Positions 1 to 5,941 of a DNA stretch of 6,701 nt are shown here, in pieces. This DNA is from CAYTRS01 sp964440305 (GTDB lineage: Bacteria > Patescibacteriota > Minisyncoccia > Moranbacterales > JAKLHP01): contig CAYTRS010000031.1 of NCBI GenBank assembly GCA_964440305.1, positions 1 through 6,701 of the forward strand, read 5' to 3'. Every line of letters begins with the position of its first letter. Positions within the stretch are counted from its first letter, which is position 1. The notes beneath the pieces are model-generated. The model was not told where the DNA came from. It was given only the letters and a program-made list of their open reading frames with translations, and searched no databases. Made by a program: the position numbers and the translations under genes.

Positions 1-153
1 CCAATCTGTAGACAATCCCAGGACAATAGGAGCCCCGGGGGCAGGAGCAGTGTCGAGGAACGCTTCAGCCGAAACCAAAGCGCCCATATCTTGGCAAAAA
101 AGCTCCCAAGAATGAGGATAAAAGATAGCAACCCCCATTTGTCTACAGGTTGG
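1..153 (+). ncRNA. Candidate structured non-coding RNA of unknown class (possibly 6S-like)
   Basis: The first 15 bases (CCAATCTGTAGACAA) pair without a break with positions 139-153 (TTGTCTACAGGTTGG). The only non-Watson-Crick position is T5 opposite G149, which is a G-U pair if the + strand is transcribed but an A-C mismatch on the - strand, so the + strand is favoured. Inside the helix, GGAGC (29-33 or 44-48) can pair with GCTCC (102-106), GGGGG (37-41) with CCCCC (132-136), and CGCTT (61-65) with AAGCG (78-82). GC is about 52%, well above the AT-rich DNA that follows, as is usual for structured RNAs in AT-rich genomes. A likely terminator lies about 50 nt downstream. The overall form, a long closed hairpin with internal bubbles, resembles 6S RNA, but I see no diagnostic sequence. 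I find no match to tmRNA, RNase P RNA, SRP RNA, 5S rRNA or a riboswitch I know. The RNA may begin upstream of the window. Alternatives are a fragment of a minus-strand gene or an inverted repeat of another kind. Confidence 0.45.
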
Positions 154-204
154 CAGAAACAAGTTGTTTTTAAGGTGCTATATTTAATACAAGCAAATAG
201 CATA

Positions 205-233
205 AAAAAGGCAAAACGCCTCCTTTATTTTTT
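205..233 (+). terminator. Probable Rho-independent terminator before ruvB
   Basis: An A-run (204-209) leads into a small GC stem, AGGC (209-212) with GCCT (218-221) around the loop AAAAC. An alternative pairing is AAAGG (207-211) with CCTTT (222-226). A T-rich tail, TTTATTTTTT, follows (224-233). The A-run/stem/T-run form would allow termination in both directions. It lies after the RNA candidate and before the ruvB promoter. The stem is short, so confidence is moderate. Confidence 0.45.
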
Positions 234-298
234 CCAAACTACTATAGGCACTCAATTGACTCTTCAGCTTAGCATAACTTTTAATTTGTGTCAAGTTG

Positions 299-307
299 TG
301 CTAAAAT
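299..307 (+). promoter_or_regulatory. Extended -10 promoter of ruvB, leaderless spacing
   Basis: TGCTAAAAT is a TG-n-TAAAAT extended -10 element. It ends 10 nt before the ATG at 318, so transcription should start about 3-5 nt ahead of, or at, the start codon, giving a leaderless or nearly leaderless mRNA. No good -35 box lies 16-18 bp upstream (TTTTAA/TTTAAT at 279-285), which extended -10 promoters tolerate. A second possible promoter, TTGACT (256-261) with TTTAAT (280-285) and an 18-bp spacer, would give a leader of about 25 nt. Confidence 0.6.
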
Positions 308-317
308 AGGCTTGACT

Positions 318-1328
318 ATGATTACAAATTCCCAAGAACAGGTGGAAGATGTCAATTTGGACAACTCTCTCCGTCCGCAAAATTTTGGCGAATATATCGG
401 CCAAGAGAAGGTAAAAAAGAACCTAAAAATGCTTATTGATGCGGCTAGAGCCAGAAAGGAGCCGATAGAGCATGTTCTTCTTAATGGTCCGGCGGGACTG
501 GGAAAAACCACTTTGGCGCATATTATTGCCAAAGAATCAGGGGTTAGTATCCGGGTGACTTCCGGTCCAGCGATTGAAAAGGTAGGCGATCTTGGCTCGG
601 TTCTTACCAATTTAAGCGACGGAGACATTCTTTTTATTGATGAGATCCACCGGCTGAACAAAATGATTGAGGAGGTGCTCTATCCGGCAATGGAAGATTA
701 TAAATTGGATATAATAATCGGGAAAGGCCCCTCTGCCAGAACTCTCCAGCTTGATCTTCCGCGCTTCACTCTGATCGGTGCAACAACCAGGCTGGGATCA
801 ATTTCCAATCCTCTCCGCAACCGGTTCGGAGGGATTTATCGCTTGGATTTTTATAATGACGAAGAGATTAAAAAAATAATCAGCCGCTCTGCGAGAATTT
901 TGAATGTTAAAACCGATGAAAGCGGAGAAAAAGCAATCGCAATGTGCAGTCGGAAAACTCCCCGGGTTGCCAACAGGATTTTGAAACGAGTCAGGGACTA
1001 CGCGCAAATTAATAATTGCTCCCGAATCGATGGTATAATTGCCAAAGATGCTCTCAAGATGATGGACATAGACCACATGGGTTTGGAACCAACCGACCGC
1101 TATGTTTTGGAAACGATAATCCAAAAATTCAAAGGAGGTCCGGTCGGAATCCAGACGATTGCGGCGGCGACGCAGGAAGAGATCCAAACAATCGAAGATG
1201 TTTATGAGCCGTATCTCATTCAATTGGGGCTTCTGGCAAGGACTCCCAGGGGCAGGGTGGTGACAGAAAACGGATTTGAGCATCTGGGATATGAAATTCC
1301 AGCTAATTTGCAACAAAGACTAATATGA
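318..1328 (+). CDS. ruvB: RuvB, Holliday junction branch-migration DNA helicase (ATPase subunit)
   Basis: RuvB forms hexameric rings that use ATP to pull DNA through RuvA-bound Holliday junctions during recombinational repair. The start at 318 gives 336 aa, the usual family length; an in-frame GTG at 288 would add 10 unrelated residues and lies upstream of the proposed -10 box. Visible parts are: N-terminal LRPQNFGEYIGQE (18-30); Walker A GPAGLGKTT (57-65); Walker B LFIDEIHRL (105-113); EEVLYPAMEDYKLDIIIG (118-135); sensor 1 GATTR (154-158); arginine-finger region PLRNRFG (165-171, R169 likely); sensor 2 TPRVANR (214-220); and the C-terminal winged helix with GGPVG (273-277), TIEDVYEPYL (291-300) and RTPRGRV (308-314). 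Deviations from the common pattern are Ala59 where GPPGLGKTT is usual and Lys213 where RGTPR is usual. All catalytic residues are present. The stop overlaps the next gene as ATGA. ruvA and ruvC are not in the window. Confidence 0.97.
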   Translation: MITNSQEQVEDVNLDNSLRPQNFGEYIGQEKVKKNLKMLIDAARARKEPIEHVLLNGPAGLGKTTLAHIIAKESGVSIRVTSGPAIEKVGDLGSVLTNLSDGDILFIDEIHRLNKMIEEVLYPAMEDYKLDIIIGKGPSARTLQLDLPRFTLIGATTRLGSISNPLRNRFGGIYRLDFYNDEEIKKIISRSARILNVKTDESGEKAIAMCSRKTPRVANRILKRVRDYAQINNCSRIDGIIAKDALKMMDIDHMGLEPTDRYVLETIIQKFKGGPVGIQTIAAATQEEIQTIEDVYEPYLIQLGLLARTPRGRVVTENGFEHLGYEIPANLQQRLI

Positions 1329-1543
1329 TTTTTATCAATATAATTTATTTTTTTATCCTCGCAGTTTTGGCTTTCTCGGCGCTTTTTATTGTTTATCATC
1401 TTTTCAAATACTCCTATGACAAGGGAGCTTCTCTGCTTATGTTCTTGGTTTTCATTTCAGTTTTCAGCGCCCTTCTTCTTTTAAATCTGGTTTTATTTTT
1501 TTCCATTGACTGGGAGAATATCACCAGCTTTAACTTCCTATAA
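1325..1543 (+). CDS. Small two-helix membrane protein, unknown function
   Basis: A 72-residue ORF begins at an ATG that overlaps the ruvB stop (ATGA), an arrangement typical of translational coupling; no Shine-Dalgarno is visible. The product is almost wholly hydrophobic. A first helix spans about residues 3-27 (rich in I, F, L, V), a short loop carries K28, Y29, Y31, D32 and K33, and a second helix spans about 36-61. A short tail follows with D62, W63 and E64. The lysines lie mostly in the loop between helices, which suggests a cytoplasmic loop with both ends outside. I recognise no family. Its stop codon is embedded in a perfect TATAAT that may serve the next gene, 10 nt away. Being real is supported by the overlap, the coherent membrane topology and the tight fit between two certain genes. 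It may work with the following PH-domain protein, but that is inference from position only. Confidence 0.72.
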   Translation: MIFINIIYFFILAVLAFSALFIVYHLFKYSYDKGASLLMFLVFISVFSALLLLNLVLFFSIDWENITSFNFL

Positions 1544-1544
1544 T
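1539..1544 (+). promoter_or_regulatory. Possible internal -10 box (TATAAT) before the PH-domain gene
   Basis: A perfect TATAAT lies across the TAA stop of the small membrane ORF and ends 9 nt before the ATG at 1554. This is the same distance as the -10 boxes of ruvB (10 nt) and the DUF2207 gene (8 nt). There is no TG extension and no clear -35 at the right distance (TTGACT at 1506 is 27 bp away). In AT-rich DNA it could be chance, and read-through from ruvB may suffice. Confidence 0.35.
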
Positions 1545-1553
1545 TTTTTCAAG

Positions 1554-2105
1554 ATGTCCAATTTTAATTTCAAATGGGTGAGAAGCGGAGAGGAAATAGT
1601 AAAGGTGCTTCACCGGCACTGGTTTAATATTTTGCAGCAGTTTTTCATCATTTTTCTCCTGTCTTTTATCATGGCAGGGGGATTTTTCTTTCTTCCCACT
1701 TTTTCTTCCTTTTTTGGCGATGGCAAGGAAAATATCGCGATTTTCATTGAAAGCATTTTCTTTCTCTTTATTTGGACTTATGTATTTTTTATTTGGATTG
1801 ATTATTATTTTGACATCTGGGTGATTACGAAAGAAAGGATTGTAAACGTTGAGCAAAAGGGGCTTTTCATGAGACACTTGAGCGAGCTTAAGTTCGAGAA
1901 AATCCAGGATGTTACCGTGGAAGTGGAAGGGCTTATCCCGACGATTTTAAATTACGGTGATGTCTATGTCCAAACGGCCGGAGAAAAGGAACGATTTGTT
2001 TTCCGGCAGATTCCCAATCCGTATGGAGTTAAAGATCTGATTATGAGCTTTCAAAAAAAAGCTAGAGCAATAAGGGAGTCGGATGGAATAAACAAAGAAG
2101 GCTAA
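1554..2105 (+). CDS. bPH2/YdbS-like bacterial PH-domain membrane protein
   Basis: The 183-aa product starts at the ATG at 1554 (MSNFNFKWVRSGEE). A longer TTG-initiated reading from 1506 overlaps the preceding gene and adds no conserved sequence. After a soluble N-terminus come two hydrophobic helices, about residues 27-49 and 63-86, then a domain at about 88-165 with the pattern of bacterial PH-like domains (bPH2, formerly DUF304, YdbS/YdbT type): WVITKERIVNVEQKGLF (89-105), ELKFEKIQDVTVEVEG (111-126), LNYGDVYVQTAG (132-143), then FVFRQIPNPYGVKDLI (148-163). These proteins sit in the cytoplasmic membrane with the PH-like domain most probably cytoplasmic; their biochemical role is largely unknown. 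The gene lies 10 nt after the small membrane ORF and 27 nt before the LTD gene, so the three are probably co-transcribed with ruvB. The C-terminal 18 residues are charged and look disordered. No Shine-Dalgarno is visible (TTTTTTCAAG precedes ATG). Confidence 0.85.
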   Translation: MSNFNFKWVRSGEEIVKVLHRHWFNILQQFFIIFLLSFIMAGGFFFLPTFSSFFGDGKENIAIFIESIFFLFIWTYVFFIWIDYYFDIWVITKERIVNVEQKGLFMRHLSELKFEKIQDVTVEVEGLIPTILNYGDVYVQTAGEKERFVFRQIPNPYGVKDLIMSFQKKARAIRESDGINKEG

Positions 2106-2132
2106 AAAATTTAAGGCAAAATTCGGGTAAAT

Positions 2133-4082
2133 ATGAGAAGGAATAAAAACTTCTTTTTATCAATCTCTTTCTTGTGCTGGGGATTTTTTATTTTTTCTTT
2201 TCATTTTTCCCTCGCGGCTTCTCCGAAAGATTTGATAATTACGGAAATAATGTACGACCCGGAGGGAAAAGATGACGGGCATAGTGACTGGCTCGAAATA
2301 TATAATCCCAAATCTGATAAAATAACCATTAAAAAAGAAGAATTCGGCCTGATAGACGAAGAGAATATTGAACTCGGAAAAGACGGAGTTTATTATGCCT
2401 CCTGCCACAGCATAAAAGAGGATTTAGAAATCAGTCCGGGGGAATTTATTATAATAGCCGACAATAAAAGCGATTTTGAAAGCGATTATCTTTCAATAAA
2501 AAGCAAAGTTTTGGACAGCTCTTTTAGTTTGTCTAGCAAGGGAGATTACATAAGATTAAGCGATGACAAATGTGCAACTTTTTTCATTTCCTTTTCCTAT
2601 AAAAATTCCTGGGGAGGAAATGACAATGGAAAAACTCTAGAAAAGAAAAATTATAAAGATAAATATGATTCAGAACAATGGCAAGAAAGCTATATTTCTG
2701 GCGGGACCCCGGGCGAAAAAAGCTCTGAGAAACCGAAGCCGAAGACTTATTCCGATAAAGTTATAATCAATGAAGTTCTTCCCAATCCTTCAGGAGAAGA
2801 CGATGAGGAATATATTGAATTATTCAATGAAAGTGGCGAGGATGTAAATTTGTCTGGATGGGAATTGCGGGATTCATCCAAAACAGGGAAATATGTCTTT
2901 CCGGAAGAAAACAAGATAAAAGCCTCAAGCTATTTGACCATTTATAAAGAAAATTTAAAATTTGCCATCAATAATTCCGAAGAGAAACTTTATCTTTTTA
3001 ATCCCAATGGAAAGGAGGTAGATTCTGTTTCTTTTAAGGAAAGTGCGAAAGATAATATCTCCTATAACTTTGACGGTAAAAAATGGCGCTGGAGTAAATT
3101 TTTAACTCCGGGAGAAGAGAACAAATTCAATAGTTTGCCCCAAAAAAGCGTAAAGATTCAAAAGAAGGTATATAAAAATATGCTGGCAGAATTTGAATCC
3201 GAGGCAAGTGACGGTGACAATGACGAGTTGAAATTTACGTGGAATTTCGGCGACGGGCACAAAAGCTACAAAGCAAATACGAGCCATAAATATGAGAAAA
3301 AAGGAACCTACAAAGTAAGCCTTGAAATTTTTGACGGAAGCGAAAAAGTAGTTGAGGAATTTAATCTTGTGGTCGGAAGCTTTCCGAGTCCGAAAGTAAA
3401 AATAAAAGAAGTTTCCGCCAATCCAAAAGGAAAAGATACAGACAAAAAATCGGGAGAATATATCGTTATTCAAAATAAATCTAAAAAGGAAATAAATCTT
3501 AAGGGATGGAGCGTGGCAACTGGATGGGAAAGTTTATATAACCATCCGATAAGCGAAGATTTCAAAATAAAGCCGGGAAAAGAAAAGAAACTCACCAGAA
3601 AATATTCAAACTTTACGTTGAATAACAAAAAAACAAAAATAGAACTTCGCTATCCGGATGGAGAAATTGCTCATGCGGTAAAATATAATAAAAAGAAAGA
3701 AAGTGTGGAAGATGACGAGACTTATAAAAAAACGGAAAACGGTTGGGAGTGGGAGGCGGTTATATTAAATGAAAGCGGAAGCTCGAACAACCGGGAGCCA
3801 ATAACCGTTCCTGCAGAAATTATTTATCCGGGAACTCAGGAAGAAACGCCGATTCAAGAAATTAAAAAAGAAAACGAGATAATTGAAATAGAGAATAATT
3901 CAAGAGAAGAATCTGCCGAAACGATTCAGAAGGATGCCGGCAATCAAGGACAAGTTTTGGGGAAAGATATTCAAAAGGCCATTGAAACCAAAAAGGAAGA
4001 CGGAAAAGCCAGGAAAATATTTTATTCGGTCTTCCAAAAAATCAACCAAATAATAAACAATATTTTAAATCTATTATTTTGA
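2133..4082 (+). CDS. Secreted multidomain surface protein: LTD-LTD-PKD-LTD
   Basis: The 649-aa product has an N-terminal signal peptide (MRRNK, hydrophobic core about 7-27, likely cleavage near SLAAS, 26-30; no lipobox). The first lamin-tail-type domain spans about 33-195 (LIITEIMYDPEG, DWLEIYNP, GEFIIIADN, then GTPGE at 191-195). A second spans about 208-330 (KVIINEVLPNPSGEDDEEYI, LSGWELRDSS at 240-249, FLTPGEEN at 323-330). A PKD-like domain lies at about 350-415 (DELKFTWNFGDG 364-375, HKYEKKGTYKVSLEIFDG 385-402). A third, more divergent LTD-like region spans about 421-525 (VKIKEVSANPKG, INLKGWSV). A Glu/Lys-rich, probably disordered linker (about 555-625) holds GQVLGK (606-611), followed by a mainly hydrophobic or amphipathic C-terminal helix (about 628-649) with no LPXTG. 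LTDs in bacterial exported proteins are thought to mediate adhesion or anchor nucleases; no nuclease domain is seen here. It follows the PH-domain gene by 27 nt and ends before a strong terminator. Role in surface attachment or envelope structure is inference. Confidence 0.87.
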   Translation: MRRNKNFFLSISFLCWGFFIFSFHFSLAASPKDLIITEIMYDPEGKDDGHSDWLEIYNPKSDKITIKKEEFGLIDEENIELGKDGVYYASCHSIKEDLEISPGEFIIIADNKSDFESDYLSIKSKVLDSSFSLSSKGDYIRLSDDKCATFFISFSYKNSWGGNDNGKTLEKKNYKDKYDSEQWQESYISGGTPGEKSSEKPKPKTYSDKVIINEVLPNPSGEDDEEYIELFNESGEDVNLSGWELRDSSKTGKYVFPEENKIKASSYLTIYKENLKFAINNSEEKLYLFNPNGKEVDSVSFKESAKDNISYNFDGKKWRWSKFLTPGEENKFNSLPQKSVKIQKKVYKNMLAEFESEASDGDNDELKFTWNFGDGHKSYKANTSHKYEKKGTYKVSLEIFDGSEKVVEEFNLVVGSFPSPKVKIKEVSANPKGKDTDKKSGEYIVIQNKSKKEINLKGWSVATGWESLYNHPISEDFKIKPGKEKKLTRKYSNFTLNNKKTKIELRYPDGEIAHAVKYNKKKESVEDDETYKKTENGWEWEAVILNESGSSNNREPITVPAEIIYPGTQEETPIQEIKKENEIIEIENNSREESAETIQKDAGNQGQVLGKDIQKAIETKKEDGKARKIFYSVFQKINQIINNILNLLF

Positions 4083-4149
4083 ATACCTTGCTTTTCCAGA
4101 GAAAGGATCGAATTTATCAAAAAAATTCTTGAGTAATGCGCTTGAAAGA

Positions 4150-4193
4150 AAAAAGCTTTCAGTCTTGCGATTGAAAGCTTTTTATATATTTTT
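4150..4193 (+). terminator. Strong Rho-independent terminator ending the ruvB-LTD unit
   Basis: AAAAAGCTTTCA (4150-4161) and TGAAAGCTTTTT (4172-4183) are perfect reverse complements, giving a 12-bp stem around a 10-nt loop, followed by an AT/T-rich tail to about 4193. It begins 67 nt after the LTD stop and ends immediately before the -10 box of the next gene. The A-run on its 5' side would also allow function on the - strand. A further TGAAAG at 4143-4148 could compete for CTTTCA (4156-4161). Confidence 0.85.
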
Positions 4194-4201
4194 GCTTTTT
4201 G

Positions 4202-4210
4202 TGATAAAAT
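4202..4210 (+). promoter_or_regulatory. Extended -10 promoter of the DUF2207 gene, leaderless spacing
   Basis: TGATAAAAT (TG-n-TAAAAT) ends 8 nt before the ATG at 4219, so the transcript should start at or within a few bases of the start codon. It shares the TG-n-TAAAAT form and spacing with the ruvB promoter. No convincing -35 is present; TTTATA (4181-4186) in the terminator tail is the nearest candidate at 18 bp. The element lies right after a strong terminator, which supports an independent transcription unit. Confidence 0.65.
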
Positions 4211-4218
4211 TAACTTAT

Positions 4219-5925
4219 ATGAGAAAGATTTTACCTGCCATTTTATTCTTATTGCTTTTTCTGCTTGCAAACCCTGCTTTTGCAGCGGAGAAGATTGATA
4301 GTTTTGATGTTACGGTAAAAATAAATGAAGATTCTAGCATAGATGTTTCCGAAAGGATTGAATATAATTTTGGGGATTTACAAAGACACGGAATTTTTCG
4401 GAACATACCGATAAAATACAAAGCTAGGGGAGGAAATTTTAATCTCCGCTTGAGCGATATTTCAGTCAAAGATGAAAATGGGTATCCCTATAATTTTGTA
4501 AAATCAAAAGAAGGGCAAGATATCCAAATTAAAATCGGAGATGCGAATAAGTTTGTTACCGGAAGGAAGATTTATGTTATAAATTATAAAGTCAATCGGG
4601 CAATAAATTATTTTGACTCCTGGGACGAGCTTTATTGGAATATGATCGGAAATGAATGGCCGGTAAGCATTGAGAAAGTCTCTGCGAAGGTCATTCTTCC
4701 TAGGGAAATTCCGGAAAATGAACTTAAACTTGCCTGTTATTCCGGGTATCACGGTAGCAATTTTTCTTGCCGCGAGATCAATGCTAATTCGCAGGAAGTA
4801 TTATTTTCAGAGGGATTTCTGCTTTCCGGTCAGGGGCTTACATCTGTTGTTGGGATTCCCAAGGGGATAATAAATAAGCCTTCAATTTTTCAAAATTTAT
4901 CTTATATCATATTTGATAATTGGGTATTATTTATTCCAATTTTGGTTTTTCTGGGAATGCTCTGTCTTTGGTGGAAAAAGGGCAAAGATCCGAAAGGAAG
5001 AGGAATTATTGTTGCACAATATGAGGCTCCGAACAATCTCAGTCCCGCTGAAATCGGAGTAATCATGGATGGGGATGCGGATAATATTGATATTTCATCG
5101 GAAATAGTGCATTTGGCAGTAAAGGGATATCTCAAAATTACCAAAGTAAAGGAAGGGTTGGTTTTTAAATCCGATGATTATCTTTTGGAAAAAATAAAGG
5201 ACGAAAACGATCTTACCGATGAATTCCAGAAAAAATTGATGAACTCTCTTTTCGCGGGAGATTCGGTTAAATCAAGAACCGTTAAGCTTTCGAACCTCAA
5301 GAACAAATTCCATAAAAATTTGAAAGATATTAAAGATCGGCTTTGCGAAGGAGTAAAAAATAAGGGCTATTTTGCGGCGAATCCAGAAGATATTCAAAAC
5401 CTTTTTGCCGGCATAGGGGCGACTGTGGCAATCGTATCTTTCTTTTTGGGATCGTTTGGAGGACTTTTTCTGTTAAGTTTTTTGATTTCCGGACTAATAA
5501 TAATTTTTTTCAGCAATGCAATGCCAATGAAAACGAAAAGGGGATCAGAAGCAAAGGAGCTGATTTTAGGGCTCAAGGAATATCTTTCTGTTGCGGAAGA
5601 AGACCGGATTAAATTCCACAATGCTCCCGAAAAAAATCCGGAACGCTTTGAAAAACTTCTTCCCTACGCAATGGTCTTGAAAGTGGAAAAAGAATGGGCG
5701 GAGCAATTCAGAGATATATATGAAGACAAGCAGCCGAATTGGTATGCTGATGCGACAGGAACTCATTTTAATTCAATTGTCTTGGCAGACAATTTAAGCA
5801 AGTTCTCTTCTGAAACAGGATCTAGTTTATCTTCAACGCCATCCTCAGCTTCTAGTGGAGGAAGCGGATTTTCCGGTGGCGGATCTGGCGGCGGCGGAGG
5901 CGGCGGAGGCGGCGGAAGCTGGTAA
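4219..5925 (+). CDS. DUF2207-family membrane protein with Gly-rich C-terminal tail
   Basis: The ATG at 4219 gives 568 aa starting with a clear signal peptide (MRKILPAILFLLLFLLANPA, cleavage near AFA-A, 21-24). An upstream in-frame ATG at 4129 would read through the terminator hairpin and the -10 box and bury the signal peptide, so it is rejected. The extracytoplasmic N-terminal region (about 25-225) has the DUF2207 pattern: DVTVKINEDSSIDVSERIEY (30-49), HGIFRNIPIKY (57-67), and DELYWNMIGNEWPVSI (136-151). Cys173 and Cys184 could form a disulfide. A membrane helix follows at about 233-252, then WWKKGKDPKGRG and a cytoplasmic domain (LSPAEIGVIMD 274-284, IVHLAVKGYLKI 296-307). Two further helices lie at about 393-412 and 414-433, then AKELILGLKEYLSVAEEDRI (445-464) and FEKLLPYAMVLKVEKEWAEQ (477-496), both typical of the family. 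The tail (534-568) is Ser/Gly-rich, ending in ten glycines and SW, a usual ending for this family. The molecular function of DUF2207 proteins is not established. It is probably transcribed alone. Confidence 0.92.
   Translation: MRKILPAILFLLLFLLANPAFAAEKIDSFDVTVKINEDSSIDVSERIEYNFGDLQRHGIFRNIPIKYKARGGNFNLRLSDISVKDENGYPYNFVKSKEGQDIQIKIGDANKFVTGRKIYVINYKVNRAINYFDSWDELYWNMIGNEWPVSIEKVSAKVILPREIPENELKLACYSGYHGSNFSCREINANSQEVLFSEGFLLSGQGLTSVVGIPKGIINKPSIFQNLSYIIFDNWVLFIPILVFLGMLCLWWKKGKDPKGRGIIVAQYEAPNNLSPAEIGVIMDGDADNIDISSEIVHLAVKGYLKITKVKEGLVFKSDDYLLEKIKDENDLTDEFQKKLMNSLFAGDSVKSRTVKLSNLKNKFHKNLKDIKDRLCEGVKNKGYFAANPEDIQNLFAGIGATVAIVSFFLGSFGGLFLLSFLISGLIIIFFSNAMPMKTKRGSEAKELILGLKEYLSVAEEDRIKFHNAPEKNPERFEKLLPYAMVLKVEKEWAEQFRDIYEDKQPNWYADATGTHFNSIVLADNLSKFSSETGSSLSSTPSSASSGGSGFSGGGSGGGGGGGGGGSW
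5887..5916 (+). repeat. In-frame GGC/GGA repeat encoding ten glycines
   Basis: Ten consecutive Gly codons end the DUF2207 gene. After one GGC, the 9-bp unit GGCGGCGGA occurs three times exactly (5890-5916). This is by far the most GC-rich spot in an AT-rich window. Poly-Gly tails are usual in this family, but the exact 9-bp repetition shows recent duplication or slippage at DNA level, so tail length may vary between strains. Copy changes stay in frame. Confidence 0.9.
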
Positions 5926-5941
5926 TTTTTAAAATTTTTCC

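Noticed and set aside
1..138. Minus-strand open frame from an ATG at 138 running off the left edge (46 codons, begins MGVAIFYPHSWELF)
   Set aside because: It is open and superficially protein-like, but it has no Shine-Dalgarno or -10 box at leaderless distance, and its ends form an RNA-type helix that favours the + strand. I do not recognise the peptide. It stays as the main alternative to the RNA reading; upstream sequence would decide.
1..153. Terminal inverted repeats of a small mobile element
   Set aside because: The 15-bp inverted repeats could suggest a MITE, but no flanking target duplication can be checked at the left edge, and the G-U mismatch plus internal pairing fit a folded RNA better.
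1..309. Plus-strand frame open from the window edge to the stop at 307-309
   Set aside because: The translation has no recognisable domain, passes through the terminator-like hairpin and the ruvB -10 box, and is low-complexity in its second half. It looks like chance openness in a short intergenic region.
288..317. Longer ruvB reading from GTG at 288
   Set aside because: The extra 10 residues have no counterpart in RuvB, and the GTG lies upstream of the extended -10 element that gives a start next to the ATG at 318; 336 aa is the normal length.
798..1316. Long minus-strand open frame opposite ruvB (and similar ones opposite other genes)
   Set aside because: These are shadows of well-supported + strand genes, with no domain, promoter or start context of their own.
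4129..4218. Longer DUF2207 reading from ATG at 4129
   Set aside because: It would translate a perfect 12-bp terminator stem and the -10 box, and place 30 residues ahead of a textbook signal peptide.
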